Below, in pieces: positions 34,231 through 47,200 of a stretch of DNA of 64,000 bases. The stretch is from assembly GCF_000262305.1 (NCBI RefSeq), contig NC_017910.1:930001-994000 (forward strand). Reading direction: 5' to 3'. The notes beneath the pieces were generated by a model, which did no database searches, had not been told where the DNA came from, and was given only the letters and a program-made list of their open reading frames with translations. Made by a program: the position numbers and the translations under genes. The stretch is from Shimwellia blattae DSM 4481 = NBRC 105725. Its GTDB lineage: Bacteria; Pseudomonadota; Gammaproteobacteria; Enterobacterales; Enterobacteriaceae. The first letter of the stretch is position 1; each line of letters opens with the position of its first letter.

Positions 34231-34779
34231 ATGAGCAAGCAACACACCGCACCGATTCCCGCTGACCCGATTATTGTCGGGAAGATGGGGTCGTCTTACG
34301 GGATCCGTGGTTGGCTCAGAGTGTTTTCTTCCACTGAAGACGCCGAAAGCATTTTCGATTACCAGCCCTGGTTTATCCAGAAAGCTGGTCAGTGGCAGCA
34401 GGTCGAGCTGGAAAGCTGGCGGCACCACAATCAGGATATGATCATCAAGCTGAAAGGCGTTGACGATCGTGATGCAGCGAATCTGCTCACCAATTGCGAA
34501 ATTGTGGTGGATTCTTCGCAGTTGCCTGGTCTGGAAGAGGGTGACTACTACTGGAAAGACCTTATGGGTTGCCAGGTAGTAACCAGTGAAGGATACGATC
34601 TCGGTAAAGTCGTCGATATGATGGAAACCGGATCTAACGACGTTCTCGTCGTGAAGGCAAACCTGAAAGATGCGTTCGGTATCAAGGAGCGGCTGGTTCC
34701 GTTCCTCGATGGGCAGGTTATCAAGAAAGTCGATCTCGCTACTCATACCATTGAAGTAGACTGGGATCCTGGTTTTTAA
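34231..34779 (+). CDS. rimM: Ribosome maturation factor RimM
   Basis: A 182-residue protein, the E. coli length, with an N-terminal RimM domain (IIVGKMGSSYGIRGWLRVFSSTEDAESIFDY) and a C-terminal PRC-barrel (YYWKDLMGCQVVTSEGYDLGKVVDMMETGSNDVLVV). It binds S19 and helps mature the 30S head. ATG 34231 (MSKQH) is taken by family; ATG 34228 or GTG 34222 are alternatives. Confidence 0.97.
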   Translation: MSKQHTAPIPADPIIVGKMGSSYGIRGWLRVFSSTEDAESIFDYQPWFIQKAGQWQQVELESWRHHNQDMIIKLKGVDDRDAANLLTNCEIVVDSSQLPGLEEGDYYWKDLMGCQVVTSEGYDLGKVVDMMETGSNDVLVVKANLKDAFGIKERLVPFLDGQVIKKVDLATHTIEVDWDPGF

Positions 34780-34823
34780 ACCTCCGAATTAACGGTAATA
34801 AAACGTGCTATGGGGATTGGCTT

Positions 34824-35597
34824 GTGTTTATTGGTGTAGTTAGCCTGTTTCCTGAGATGTTCCACGCAATTACCGATTACGGGGTAACTGGCCGGGCAGT
34901 AAAAAATGGCCTGCTGAGCATCCAGAGCTGGAGTCCGCGTGACTTCACTCACGACAGGCACCGTACAGTGGACGATCGTCCCTATGGCGGTGGCCCCGGG
35001 ATGCTGATGATGGTGCAGCCCTTGCGGGATGCCATTCACGCAGCGAAAGCAGCGGCAGGTGACGGCGCAAAAGTGATTTATCTTTCACCTCAGGGGCGCA
35101 AACTCGATCAAGAGGGCGTTTGTGAGCTGGCAACAAGTCAGAAGCTGATTCTGGTTTGTGGCCGTTACGAGGGTATAGATGAGCGCGTGATTCAGACCGA
35201 AATTGATGAAGAATGGTCAATCGGTGACTACGTGCTCAGTGGGGGGGAATTGCCCGCCATGGTGTTGATTGATTCCGTTTCCCGGTTTATTCCCGGGGTG
35301 CTGGGTCATGAGGCATCAGCAAGTGAAGATTCATTTGCGGAGGGCTTTCTGGACTGCCCGCATTATACTCGTCCTGAAGTGCTGGAAGGCATGGAAGTAC
35401 CGGCGGTGTTACTCTCCGGGAATCATGCTGAGATACGTCGCTGGCGGTTGAAACAGTCGCTGGGCCGGACCTGGCTTAGAAGACCTGAACTTCTGGAAAA
35501 CCTGGCTCTGACTGAAGAGCAAGCAAAGTTGCTGGCGGATTTCAAAAAAGAGTTCGCAGAGCAGCAACATAAACATGATGGGAATGACAATGCCTGA
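34824..35597 (+). CDS. trmD: tRNA (guanine-N1-)-methyltransferase TrmD
   Basis: A 257-residue SPOUT methyltransferase (E. coli 255) starting at GTG 34824. The deep trefoil knot region has LILVCGRYEGIDERVIQTEIDEEWSIGDYVLSGGELPAM, which binds S-adenosylmethionine. It makes m1G37 next to the anticodon and prevents +1 frameshifting. The C-terminus ends HKHDGNDNA, slightly longer than in E. coli. Confidence 0.98.
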   Translation: MFIGVVSLFPEMFHAITDYGVTGRAVKNGLLSIQSWSPRDFTHDRHRTVDDRPYGGGPGMLMMVQPLRDAIHAAKAAAGDGAKVIYLSPQGRKLDQEGVCELATSQKLILVCGRYEGIDERVIQTEIDEEWSIGDYVLSGGELPAMVLIDSVSRFIPGVLGHEASASEDSFAEGFLDCPHYTRPEVLEGMEVPAVLLSGNHAEIRRWRLKQSLGRTWLRRPELLENLALTEEQAKLLADFKKEFAEQQHKHDGNDNA

Positions 35598-35643
35598 GGG
35601 CGTCACCCGTAAAATCAGTTTACCCAGGATAAGAGATTAAATT

Positions 35644-35991
35644 ATGAGCAACATTATTAAGCAACTTGAACAAGAACAGATGAAGCAGGATGTACCTTCC
35701 TTCCGTCCGGGCGATACCGTGGAAGTGAAAGTATGGGTTGTTGAAGGTTCTAAAAAACGTCTGCAGGCATTCGAGGGCGTGGTTATCGCTATTCGTAACC
35801 GCGGTCTGCACTCTGCATTCACTGTTCGTAAAATTTCCAACGGCGAAGGCGTAGAGCGTGTTTTCCAGACTCACTCTCCGGTTGTTGACTCTATCAATGT
35901 CAAACGTCGTGGTGCTGTTCGTAAAGCTAAACTGTACTACCTGCGTGAGCGTACTGGTAAGGCTGCCCGTATCAAAGAGCGTCTTAACTAA
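35644..35991 (+). CDS. rplS: 50S ribosomal protein bL19
   Basis: A 115-residue protein, the E. coli length (MSNIIKQLEQEQMKQDVPSFRPGDTVEVKVWVVEG...). It sits at the 30S-50S interface. It is last in the operon and is followed by a strong terminator. Confidence 0.98.
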   Translation: MSNIIKQLEQEQMKQDVPSFRPGDTVEVKVWVVEGSKKRLQAFEGVVIAIRNRGLHSAFTVRKISNGEGVERVFQTHSPVVDSINVKRRGAVRKAKLYYLRERTGKAARIKERLN

Positions 35992-36030
35992 GAACGTATT
36001 CACGCTACATCCAAAGCGTGTTATAGAACA

Positions 36031-36062
36031 AGGGGTTAGCCGCAGGCTAACCCCTTTTTTTT
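36031..36062 (+). terminator. rpsP-rplS operon terminator
   Basis: AGGGGTTAGC and GCTAACCCCT form a 10-bp perfect stem with a 5-base loop, then an eight-T run. Confidence 0.95.
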
Positions 36063-36466
36063 GGGGCTCACGGCACCCCGTACCATATGCGTTAAGCGTG
36101 CAGCTCTCTTTGCGAAAATAGCCAGAATATCCATTCTGTGACCCGGTAAACATATTAACCCCCTCAGGATATCGCCTGTAAATGCTGTTAACACAGTCAA
36201 TAGTCGTGTTAATACCCCATGGGCAGAATAAAAATCCCCCCTGGTAGTGATAATCGCCTGAGATTGTCATGAACTTGTCTTATATTATATCTGTGAGTAT
36301 CTTTTTCTTTTCTATCACATTGTTTTTAATTGCTATTTTTGTGTATTCCTGAGGGCGTTATATATAAACGCCAGTAATTTAATTATCGATTTTTTATGAA
36401 TTGCCATGGCGCCATAGCCTGATAATTATCCCTCCGTTTTGTTCTTTCTTATAACTATAAAGCGGG
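36063..36466. other. AT-rich gap between rplS and cdiB
   Basis: About 400 bases with no supported gene. The sequence becomes clearly AT-rich from about 36280, unlike the ribosomal genes. It should hold the cdi promoter and marks the left border of the inserted CDI locus. I saw no direct repeat, IS or tRNA that would explain the insertion. Confidence 0.5.
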
Positions 36467-38182
36467 ATGTTGATTTTGATACGGATAATTCATTTGTGCC
36501 GGTTGTCAGGGGCGCTGGTGCTATTTCCCTTCTTTACGGCGGGCGCTAAGGATCTGCCTGCACGGGACCTTTTTAATCAGCAGCAGCAACAAATAGAGGC
36601 CCGCCAGTCAGCGCTGGAGGCCTGGCTTGCGCCCCTGGCGCCAGATATTACCGCCGGGATTGCGCCTGCGGATACCGGCAGTGGCCAGTTTGTGACTGAG
36701 AGCCCCTGCTTTATGGTGCACGAGGTCGTACTGACCGGGCGCGAGGACTTCCCCTCATGGTTTCCGGCCCGGCGCATTGCCGATACGGGCGCGGGCCACT
36801 GCCTGGGGATCCGCGGTATTAACCAACTGATGTCCCGTATTCAGGACAGGATGATAAGCCATGGCTGGGTTACCTCCCGGGTGCTGGCACCGCAGCAGGA
36901 TCTGCGTAGCGGCAGGCTGACACTGCACTTACTGGCCGGCAGGATCAACAGCATACGCTATGGGCACGGCTCAGATGAGGGGGCAAGCCTCACGGGGGCA
37001 TTGCCGCTCAGGCCCGGGGAGCGCCTGGATTTACGCGCCATTGAACAGGGGCTGGAAAACCTGCAACGGTTACCCGGCGTCTCTGCCCGGGTGGATATCT
37101 CCCCCGCCAGCGCACCCGGTGAGAGCGATATTATCATTACCCGGCAGCAGACGGATCGCTGGCGGCTGAGCAGCTGGATTGACAACACCGGCAGCCAGGC
37201 CACTGGCCGTTATCCTGTCGGGGTGGCGCTGGCACTGGATAACCCACTGGCGCTGAGTGATCTGTTCTGGTTATCCGCCAGCCGGGACTCCGGCTTTGCC
37301 GGTAAAAAGGGCTCACAAAGCCTGAGCAGCTACTATTCACTGCCGTTCGGTTTCTGGCAGTTCTCTCTTTCGGGCAATGCCAGCACTTACGCCCGGACCC
37401 TTACACAGCGTTATGGCGACATCCGTTATTCGGGAAATACCCGCAATTTTAACCTCGGCGTAAGCCGGGTGATCCAGCGTAATGCCACCGGTAAAACCAC
37501 ACTGCGCTACAGCGTGCTGTGGCGGGAAAATCGTAACTATATCAACGATCAGGAAGTGGATGTTCAGCGGCGGCGCACCAGTGCCTGGCAGGCCGGGCTT
37601 GATCACCGGCATTTTCTGGGGCCGCTGACGCTGGATGCCGGTATCAGCTGGCAGAGGGGCACCCGCTGGTTTGGTGGTCTTCCGGCTTATGAGACGTATG
37701 CCTCCGGGCGCGACTACGCCACCGACAAAAGCAAAATACTGACCTGGCAGGCCACAGCGAGCTGGCCTTTTCAGCTACTGAACCAGTCATTTCATTACCA
37801 GGCCAGCTACCTGCGCCAGACCAGTACCACCCCTCTGACGGTGCCGGATCAGTTTGCTATCGGCAACCGCTGGACAGTTCGGGGATTTGACGGCGAACGT
37901 TTGCTGAGCGCCAGCAACGGCTGGTATCTGCGCAACACCCTGGCCTGGTCAACACCAGTACCCGGGCAGCAGCTTTACCTGGGGATCGACAGCGGCGGCG
38001 TGAGTGGTTACGGGGCTGATCGCCAGGGGCGGCACCTGGCCGGTAGCGCACTGGGGCTGCGGGGAGAGCTCAGCGCGCTGAACCTGCGTTATGACCTCTT
38101 TGCCGGGCATCCGCTTTCCAGGCCCGGCAATTTCCCGGCAGATCCGCTGACGTTTGGTTTTTCCGTTGGCTGGCAATACTGA
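36467..38182 (+). CDS. cdiB: CdiB-like two-partner secretion outer-membrane transporter
   Basis: A 571-residue TpsB (ShlB/FhaC/CdiB) protein. A signal peptide (ALVLFPFFTAGAKA-type) is followed by an N-terminal plug helix, POTRA domains (PCFMVHEVVLTGRED ... and LTLHLLAGRINSIRYGHGSD) and a 16-strand barrel with the lid motif VRGFDGERLLSASNGWYLRN and a C-terminal FGFSVGWQY ending in an aromatic residue. It exports the CdiA protein encoded 26 bases downstream. The ATG at 36467 has GCGGG directly before it, so the exact start is uncertain by a few codons. Confidence 0.93.
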   Translation: MLILIRIIHLCRLSGALVLFPFFTAGAKDLPARDLFNQQQQQIEARQSALEAWLAPLAPDITAGIAPADTGSGQFVTESPCFMVHEVVLTGREDFPSWFPARRIADTGAGHCLGIRGINQLMSRIQDRMISHGWVTSRVLAPQQDLRSGRLTLHLLAGRINSIRYGHGSDEGASLTGALPLRPGERLDLRAIEQGLENLQRLPGVSARVDISPASAPGESDIIITRQQTDRWRLSSWIDNTGSQATGRYPVGVALALDNPLALSDLFWLSASRDSGFAGKKGSQSLSSYYSLPFGFWQFSLSGNASTYARTLTQRYGDIRYSGNTRNFNLGVSRVIQRNATGKTTLRYSVLWRENRNYINDQEVDVQRRRTSAWQAGLDHRHFLGPLTLDAGISWQRGTRWFGGLPAYETYASGRDYATDKSKILTWQATASWPFQLLNQSFHYQASYLRQTSTTPLTVPDQFAIGNRWTVRGFDGERLLSASNGWYLRNTLAWSTPVPGQQLYLGIDSGGVSGYGADRQGRHLAGSALGLRGELSALNLRYDLFAGHPLSRPGNFPADPLTFGFSVGWQY

Positions 38183-38207
38183 GCGGCCCCTGATTCAGGA
38201 GAGAGTG

Positions 38208-41200
38208 ATGAACAGATTATGTTACCGCGTTGTGTTTAATCAGGCCCGCCAGATGCTAATGGTCGCCCCGGAGCTGGCGCGGACAACCGGCAGTCACCAG
38301 CCCCGGGGAACCGGGGGCGGTATACCCCATCGCCGGCAGCCGGTGCGCCCGCTGGCGCTGGTGCTCTGGCTGGCGATGGGGTGGGTCAGCGTGCCGGTCA
38401 GTGCCAGTACGGTTATCAGCGATCGCACAGCGCCCGGTCACCAGCGCCCGACGGTGCTGGAAACCCGTAACGGTATCCCGCAGATCAATATCCGTACCCC
38501 GGACAACCGGGGGCTTTCCCATAATAAATATACGCAGTTTGATATTGATTCGCGGGGGGCCGTACTCAACAACAGCCCCCGGGCGACCACCACCCGGCTG
38601 GCCGGGAGTGTCAGTGGTAACCCGTGGCTGGCAAAGGGCAGCGCACGGGTCATCCTCAATGAGGTGACCGGCCGATCCCCCAGCCAGCTTAACGGATTTA
38701 TAGAAGTGGCGGGGCGGGAGGCGGACGTGATCATCGCCAGCCCCGCCGGGATCACCTGTAACGGCTGCGGGTTTATTAATGCTGCGGGCAGCACGCTGGC
38801 GGCGGGGCGCCCCGTGATGAATGCCGGGCAGCTCAGCGGGTTTGAGGTGGATAAAGGGCGCATCGCCATAGAAGGGCGCGGCCTTAATGGCAACGACCAG
38901 GCCTGGACCCGGCTGATTGCCCGGGCCGTTGAGGTTAATGCCCGTGTTCAGGCCCGGAGCCTGCAGGTGACAACCGGGCGCAATCAGACCCTGCCAGATG
39001 GCGCGGTCAGCCAGGTGGCCGCCGCAGACGATGCCGGTAAACCACGCTTCTCCCTGGATGTTTCCGCCCTGGGGGGAATGTATGCCGGGAAGATTGCACT
39101 CACCGGGACCGAAAAAGGTGTCGGGGTGCATAACGCCGGTGAAATAGGGGCTTTCCTGGGGGAGTTACAGCTCAGTGCCGACGGCAAACTGACCAACAAA
39201 GGCACGATGTACGCCAGCCAGAACCTGGAGCTACAGACCGCAGGGCTTACGAACCATGGCCTGCTGGGAAGTGACAGCGGGATACAGATAACGAATCGCG
39301 GCGATATGGCCAACAGCGGCATGCTGCGCGCAGCGGAGCAGGTGACGGTCAGTAACCGTGGCGCGCTGCGCAGCCAGGGGGAGCACCTCAGCCAGCGCGG
39401 GCTGCACATTACGGCAGATTCGCTGGATTTACGCGCCAGCCGCAGCCAGTCGGCCAGCGTGGTGCTCGCGGCCACGCAGGGCGACATCATTGCCGATGAA
39501 GCACACATCAGCGCACGACACCTGAGGGTTGCCACCCCGGGTGAGCTCTCGACACAGCGGGGTAATGTCAGCGCGGAGCAGATCGGCATCAGCGCCGGAA
39601 AAGGGGTGAATAATGCCGGTGGCCTTATCGTGCAGTCCGGCGCCAGCGAGCTGGCGATAACCACTCCCCACCTGAATAATCACGCCGGATCACTGACCAG
39701 CGCGGGCTCTGTGAAACTGGTAACCGGGATGCTTATCAACCAGCACGGGGAGCTGGGATCACATACCGGTAATGTGAGTATCGAAACCGGGCATCTGGCC
39801 GGGACTGGCGGCACGATGATTGCGGCGCAGGCGCTGCGGATCTTTGGGGGGGACATTGTTCTGGATAACGCCTTTACCCGTGGCTGGCATATTGATCTTG
39901 CGGCCCGCAGCCTGGCACACCAGCAGGGGAAAATGCTGCAGACCGGGGGCGGCGATGCCCTGATCCGGGTGCGTGACGGCCTGAATAACCAGCAGGGCTA
40001 TATTGTCAGCCTGGGCGGGCTAAAGGCCGAAGGCCAGGAGATTCATAATCAGCAGGGGGTGCTGTCGGCAACGGCGGGCGGGCTGTTCCTGCACGCGGGC
40101 CAGCGCTTTAACAATCAGGCCGGAAGAGCAGAAAGCGGCCGGGATCTCACCCTCACGGCCCGCGAGACAGATAACCGCAGCGGAATAATACAAAGTGCCG
40201 ACGGTGGGGTTATCAGTGGCGGGCAGTTTGATAACAGCGGCGGAAAACTGCTGGCTGCCCGTGGGCCTCTGGTCGCCAGCCTCAGCGGTGGCATAGATAA
40301 TCAGTCCGGTGTTATCGCCTCCGGCGGAAGTTTTGCGTTACGGGCCGGTGGCGTGAATAACCGGCGCGGGCTGATTCAGGCAGCAGATGCGCTGTTCATT
40401 GACAGTGGTAACGGGGCGCTGAATAACACCGACACCCTGGGAACCGGCACCGGTATTCGCGCCGGTGGGGTGCTGGAACTGCACAGCGGTGATACGGACA
40501 ACCGCGACGGGCTGATTGGCGCAGGCACCTTACTCGCCCGGGCAGGGCGCTGGTATAACCAGGGCGGGGAAGTCATCAGCCGCCACAGCATGGCGCTGCA
40601 TACCCGCGAATGGATGAATCAGTCAGGCCTGGTCAGTGCCCGGGGCGGCGAGCTGGATATGCATGTGTCCAGCGGGCTGGATAACCAGCGCGGTACGCTG
40701 CAAAGTGGTCACGCGCTCCGGGTAAGCGCCGACCGGGCAGACAATACCGGCGGGCGCATGCTGGCTGCCGGTGGTGATATGGCTATCCGGGTTACCCGGG
40801 AGTTACATAACCTGAAAGGCACAATTGCCAGCCACGGCAATACCCTGCTGCGGGCCGCCATGCTGGATAATACTGACGGCACGATATTCACCGCTGCCGG
40901 TCGCCTTGTCGGGCAGATTGCCGGGCAATTACGCAATCACCACGGGGTGATCGAAAGCAAGGATGACACCGGGCTGAGCGCGGGTATGGTCGATAACCGC
41001 GAGGGGGCTCTCCTGTCCGGCGGGGCGCTGCGGATAAGCGCTGTGGATGCTCTGGAAAATCAGCACGGCGATATTGTCGCCGCCCGGGGGCTCAGACTGC
41101 TGGCGGAGACACTCAACAACCAGGATGGCGTGATCCAGAGCCACAGTGGAGAGGCGAGCCTTGAGATTAACGGCGATATGACTAACCGCCAGGGCATGAT

Positions 41201-44200
41201 TCTGGGAGAGGGCGTCAGCATCAGCAGCCAGCAACTGGATAACCGGGAAGGTTTACTTCAGGCCTCCCGCCAGCTCAGCATTGACACCCGGGGGCACAGC
41301 CTGCAAAACACCGGCAGCCAGACGCCAGACAGCGGGATCCGCAGCGGCGGGGCGCTCACACTCAGTGCGGGGGAACTGGTGAATCAGCAGGGGCTGGTTG
41401 CCAGTGCCGGGATCATGGAACTGGCGGGTGATATCCGTAATACAGAAGGGCAAATCCTCAGCCACAGTGACCTGACTGTTCACGGGACGCAGTTAGTGAA
41501 TCAGCAGGGGCAACTGGTGGCCGGGCGGGATCTGCAGGCCCGTATGGCAGAGCTGAACAATCAGGGCGGCAGCGTACTGGCTGTGGGCAGCGGCCTGCTG
41601 GCGGTGGCCCGTCTTATACAGAATACGGGGGGATTTATCCGGGCCGGTGAGTCACTGACACTGAGCAGTGAGCGGATCGAAAACCAGGAAACACGCACCC
41701 CCGGCAAAGGTATTGAAGCACAGCACCTGCTGGTGAGTGCCGGAGCGCTCGATAACACCCGTGGCGCACTGCGGGCGGCGGCACAGCTCCGTGCGGAGGT
41801 GGCCGGGCGGCTGAATAATACCCTGGGGGTTATCTGGTCCCGGGGGACGATAACGCTGGGGCAGCCAGAGGCTGCGCTGCATCTGGTGAATGACCAGGGG
41901 GATGTGGTCTCTGTGGAGGATATGGCGCTGTTTCTGCGCGGGCTGGATGCGGTGGGCCGTATCACCAGCGCCGCCAGCGTTGCGCTGAAGATAACCGGTG
42001 CCCTGATCCAGAATGGCACCCTGGCGGCGGGGAAAGACCTTGAGATCCGCAGTGGTGATGTGACCAACAGCGGGCTGATACACGCCGGGCAGCGCCTGGT
42101 GCTGAACAGTGATGCGCTGGTCAACCAGCAGGCGGCGGAAATCAGTGCCGGGCAGGCATGGATCTCTGCCAGCCGCCTGCTGAACCTGGGGCTCCTGGAT
42201 GGCGGGCTGGTCACGCTTATCACCCCCAGCCTGCATAACACCGGCAGCGGGCGGATTTACGGTGATGATGTGGTTATTGACGCCCGCCAGTTACTGAACG
42301 ATATGTCTGAGGGGACAGCGGCGACCATTGCCGGGCGGCGTAGTGTTTCCATCGCCACTGAGCGGTTGCAAAACCGCGATCACGCGCTGATTTACAGCGA
42401 GGGCAGCCTGGTGGTGGGTAACCGGTGGGATGAGCATAGTGGTATCAGCGGCAGGGCTGCCAGCCTGGAAAACCACAGCGCCACCCTTGAGGCGACGGGG
42501 CCGGTAGTGCTGGCCGCCGGGGTGATCGATAACCGGGATATTTACCTGGCCGTGACCCGCGAACCACAGCCTGTCGGGGTCTCCGGCTGGATTGATGAGT
42601 ACCGGTACTGTGCAGGGGATCGCGAACGGGTCAGTTGCCATGGGGGAGATGGCCGGCGCTATGTGATGGAGCCAGACTGGATCAACGGCGAGCGCCGGGC
42701 ACTGAATCCGGACGGTTCGTTACTGGATAACGGGCGCACAAAGCTGAGACTGGAAGGGGGAAAAAATATCCGCCGCCAGCGTTTCTTCCTGCCGGGGTTT
42801 GAGCCCTCCAAACACTTCTGGCAGTACCGTTACCAGGTGCATACTTCAGAAACCCGGGTTCTGCACCGGGATCCCGCACTGATCCGCAGCGGCGGCGATC
42901 TTATCCTGCAGGGGAACTTACAGAATCAGAACAGCAGGGTGGTAGCCGGAAACCGCCTGATGGCCCACGGGCAGGTTCACAATCTGGAAACGCAGGGGGA
43001 GCGCATCACCACCCAACAGGGGACGACAACCTCCTGGTTTAAGCGCGGGGACTGGCACACCAGCAGTGTCACGTTTGATTACCAGGGAGAGCAACGTCGC
43101 GAGATGTTCAGCCTGAACCTGATGCAGTTCACTGATCATGCCGGTGAACATGCCGGGCAGACTGTCGCCAGCCGGGAAGCGCACGGCAATCTGGCACAAA
43201 TGCCTGCCGGCGGGCAGCAGAGTAGCGCAATACCGGAAAGCGGCCACGGCCCGCAACTGACAGATATTCCGCTGATATCGCCCAGCCATCATGATCCGGC
43301 CCTGGCGCAACTGGCCGGTAGTGAACCGCTCAGACCGGCAGAGATATCTGGCGGTACGCCCGTGGTTATTGATGATCAACCGCTGGTGGCGCGCACCGTC
43401 AGTGGCCCGGAAACTGTGCCGGACAGCAGCCTTTTTACCCTCAATGCAGGTACGGACAGCAGCTACCTGGTGGAAACCGATCCCCGTTTTACCCGCCAGA
43501 AAACCTGGCTCAGCAGTGGTGATATCTATAGCGCGGACCAGCTGAATAAACGGCTCGGGGACGGCTACTATGAGCAAAAGCGGGTTCGCGAGCAGCTGTT
43601 GCAGGCCACCGGACAGCGTTTTCTGGCGGGGTATCAGGATGATGAAACTCAGTACCGGGATTTGCTCAACCAGGGGCGGGCCTTTGCTGAGCGCTACGGG
43701 ATAAAACCCGGCATCGCCCTGACGGCAGAGCAAATGGCACTGCTGACCAGCGACATCGTCTGGATGGTGAACCAGCCTGTCACCCTGCCGGATGGCTCGG
43801 TGGAAGTGGTGAGCGTGCCCCGGTTATATGTGCGGGTTAAGCCCGGTGATTTGCAGGGCAACGGCGCGCTGCTTTCCGGGCGGCAGGTGGTGATTAGCGG
43901 CGGTGAAGCGCTGGTAAACAGCGGCACAATCCGGGGGCAGGAGATGACCCGAATCCATGGGGATAATCTGCTGAACCAGGGTGTGATCTCCGGCGATCAG
44001 GTCACTATTCTGGCCCGCAATAACATTATTAATCAGGGCGGGCAATTACGGGCCACCGAGCGGCTGTGGCTTCAGGCCGGTAATGACATACTCAGCCAGA
44101 CAGAAAGCCGCCAGCAGGGTAGTGAACGCTGGCTGGATCGCCAGGCCGGGATCTATGTGCAGGGAGAGCGCGGTGAGCTGCATCTTCAGGCCATGCGTGA

Positions 44201-47200
44201 TATCCGGCTGGTGGCCAGCGAGGTTGATAACCGCGGGCAGGCCAGCCAGACCCGGTTACTGGCCGGGCGGGATCTGCATCTGGATTCCGCCACCGAAAGC
44301 CACAGCACTGACTACACGCTGAACCGTAAAAACTACGATCGCACGCACGAGACCCGGGAGCAGGGTAGCCGGATCAATGCCGGTGACTCCCTGTGGATGA
44401 ACGCCGCCCGGGATATGACGCTACACGCGGCGGAGATAGCCAGCGGGGGCCAGCTGACGGCGGTGGCCGGTCGTAACCTGCATCTGGAAAGTGGTGCCGA
44501 CACCCGGGAACATGCCGGGCGGGCAAAATGGACCTCGGGCGGATTTCTTTCAAAGACGACCCGTGAACATCTCCGTGAGGAGCACCGGGTAACGGCGCGC
44601 AGCACCACCCTTTCCGGCGACAGTGTCAGTCTGCAGGCCGGGCAGGATTTACGGCTTGATGGCAGCCATGTGGCGGGCCGTGGGGATGTTTCGCTGGTTG
44701 CCGGGCGAGATCTGACGCTGACCACAGCGGATGAAGCCTGGCACCAGAACGATATTCAGCGGCAGAAAAAGTCCGGCCTGACGGGGAATGGCGGCCTGGG
44801 CTTTAATGTGGGCTCCGCCAGCCAGAAGCTCACCCGGGATACGGACAGTAATATGAAAAAAGGCAGCGTGGTGGGCAGCAGCGCGGGGGATGTCAGCCTG
44901 ACGGCCGGAAATACCGTCCGGGTTCACGGCAGTGATCTGGTGGCGGGGCGGGATTTATCCGTTACGGGGGCCGGTATTGCCATCACGGCGGCACAAAACA
45001 GCCACACCACCCTGACCCGGACAGAAAGCCACGCCAGCGGGTTTAGCCTGGCGTTGTCCGGCTCTGCCGGTAGCGGGGTGAATACCCTCGTACAGCAGGC
45101 CAGAGCCGCGGGGCGTGAGGAAGATCCGCGTCTGGCCGCGCTGCGCGGTATCCAGGCCGCACTGAACGCTGTGCGTACCGGCCAGGGGATCCTTCTGGAT
45201 CAGGCAGGTAGCAGCCATAACTATATCGGGCTGAGCCTGAGCTACGGCAGCCAGCACTCCCGCGCTGAGCGTAAAACGGAGCAGCTGGTGGCCTCCGGCA
45301 GTGCGCTGACGGCGGGGCGGAATATGCTCCTGACGGCGACACAGGGCGATATTCTGGCCCGTGGCGCGACCCTGAATGCGGGCGGTGATGCATCGCTTTA
45401 TGCCCGGCAGGATCTCCTGCTGGCATCCGCCACAGATAAGCAGACGGTAACCGGTAAAAACAAAAGCCAGGGCAGCAGCGCCGGGCTCGGGGTGGGGGCG
45501 GGCCTCAGCGGTACTGTCAGTGTCAGCCGGAGCCGCGGTAATGAAGATGGCACTCAGCTCAGCCATACCGGTACGACGCTGAACAGCGGCGGAAATGTGC
45601 AGCTGTTCAGTGGCCGGGATTCCACCCTGACCGGCGCCCGGGTCAGTGGCGGGCGGATCCTGGCGGAGGTGGGGCGGGATCTCACCCTTGCCAGCCAGCA
45701 GGACAGCGAGCGTTATGACAGCAGACAGCAGAGCCACAGTGCCGGGGGCAGTGTGTCTTCCGGGGGCGGCGCTGCCGGTGTCAGCGCAACGAATACCCGG
45801 CTGCACAGCCGTTATCAGGCCGTGCAGCAGCAGAGCGGTCTGTTTGCCGGTGAGGGGGGATTTGATATTACGGTGGGCAATCATACGCAACTGAACGGGG
45901 CGGTAATCGGCTCTGATGCCACGGCAGATAAAAACCGGCTGGAGAGCGGCACGCTGGGGTTCAGCGATCTGCGCAACCGTGCAGAATTTACGGCGCAGCA
46001 GCAGAGTGCCGGTATCAGTACCGGCGGCAGTCTGGGCGGGCTGTTTCTGGGCAATATGGCCAGTACCCTGCTGGCCGGGGTGAACCATCACGGCACTGCC
46101 GGTTCATCTACTCAGGCGGCGGTATCTGAGGGGCAGATACTTATCCGGGATCCGGGTGCGCAGCAGCAGGATCTTAACCTGCTGAGCCGTGATGTGAGCG
46201 GGGCTCACCGGTCGCCGGGCCGGATCTTTGACGGTGCGGCAGAGCAGCGGCGGCTGCAGCAGGCGCAGTTGCTGGCGGAGACTGGTGTGCAGGCCGGAGA
46301 TATCGCCCGGACTCAGGGGGAGATCAACGGGCTGAAAGCGGCGCAGGCGCAGTATCCCGGCTACACGCCGGAGCAGTTGCGTGATACGGCGATTTATAAA
46401 GCTGAGGTGCAGAAATACGGTACGGGCAGCGCTATCCAGCAGGGTATACAGGCGGCCACGGCAGCGATACAGGGGCTGGCAGGGGGGAACCTGGCTCAGG
46501 CGCTGACCGGGGCGGGGGCACCGTATCTGGCTTCTCAAATCCACCGGCTGGCACCGGACGAGGCCGCACGGGCGATGGCGCATGCGGTGGTGGGGGCGGT
46601 AACGGCGTATGCGGCAGGTAATCCGGCGCTGGCGGGGGCTACCGGCGCGGTCAGCGGGGAGCTGATGGCACAGTGGGTGATGAGCCAGCTGTATCCGGGC
46701 CGGGGGGTCAGTGAGCTGACAGAAACGGAGCGGCAGACGGTCAGCGTGCTGGGTACGCTGGCGGCGGGCCTGGCTGGAGGCGTTTCCGGAGGCGGTAGCG
46801 TATCTGCCCTGGCAGGGGCAGAGGCAGGAAGGAATGCGGCGGAGAATAATAACCTGCACTTGCCATCCGGGATGATGAATTACGGTCAGGCGGTAGCGTC
46901 ATGGAACCAGTACGCGCAGGACAATAATCTGACAATGGAACAAAAACAGGCCGGGCTGGAGCAACTGGCGAGAGGTGATTTGCCGGAAGGGATGAATATT
47001 GCGAAAGCCATTGTTGAAGGCTACCAAGATGGAGTGATGATTGCAGGAGCATGGTATCTTGGGCCTGCGGCATCAGTCGGTAAGGTGATTGGTGGTGGAG
47101 TTATTGCTGAAATAGCCAACGGAAGCTACCAGTGGTTTGATCTGAGCCTGCCAGGTAATGGAAATAAAAACTGGGACTGGAAGAGCAGTGCCAGCGCAGG

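Noticed and set aside
44955..46091. 378-codon antisense ORF inside cdiA, and several others on both strands
   Set aside because: The repetitive GC-rich cdiA sequence keeps antisense frames open; compositions are odd (Pro/Arg/Gln-rich) and no start signals are seen.
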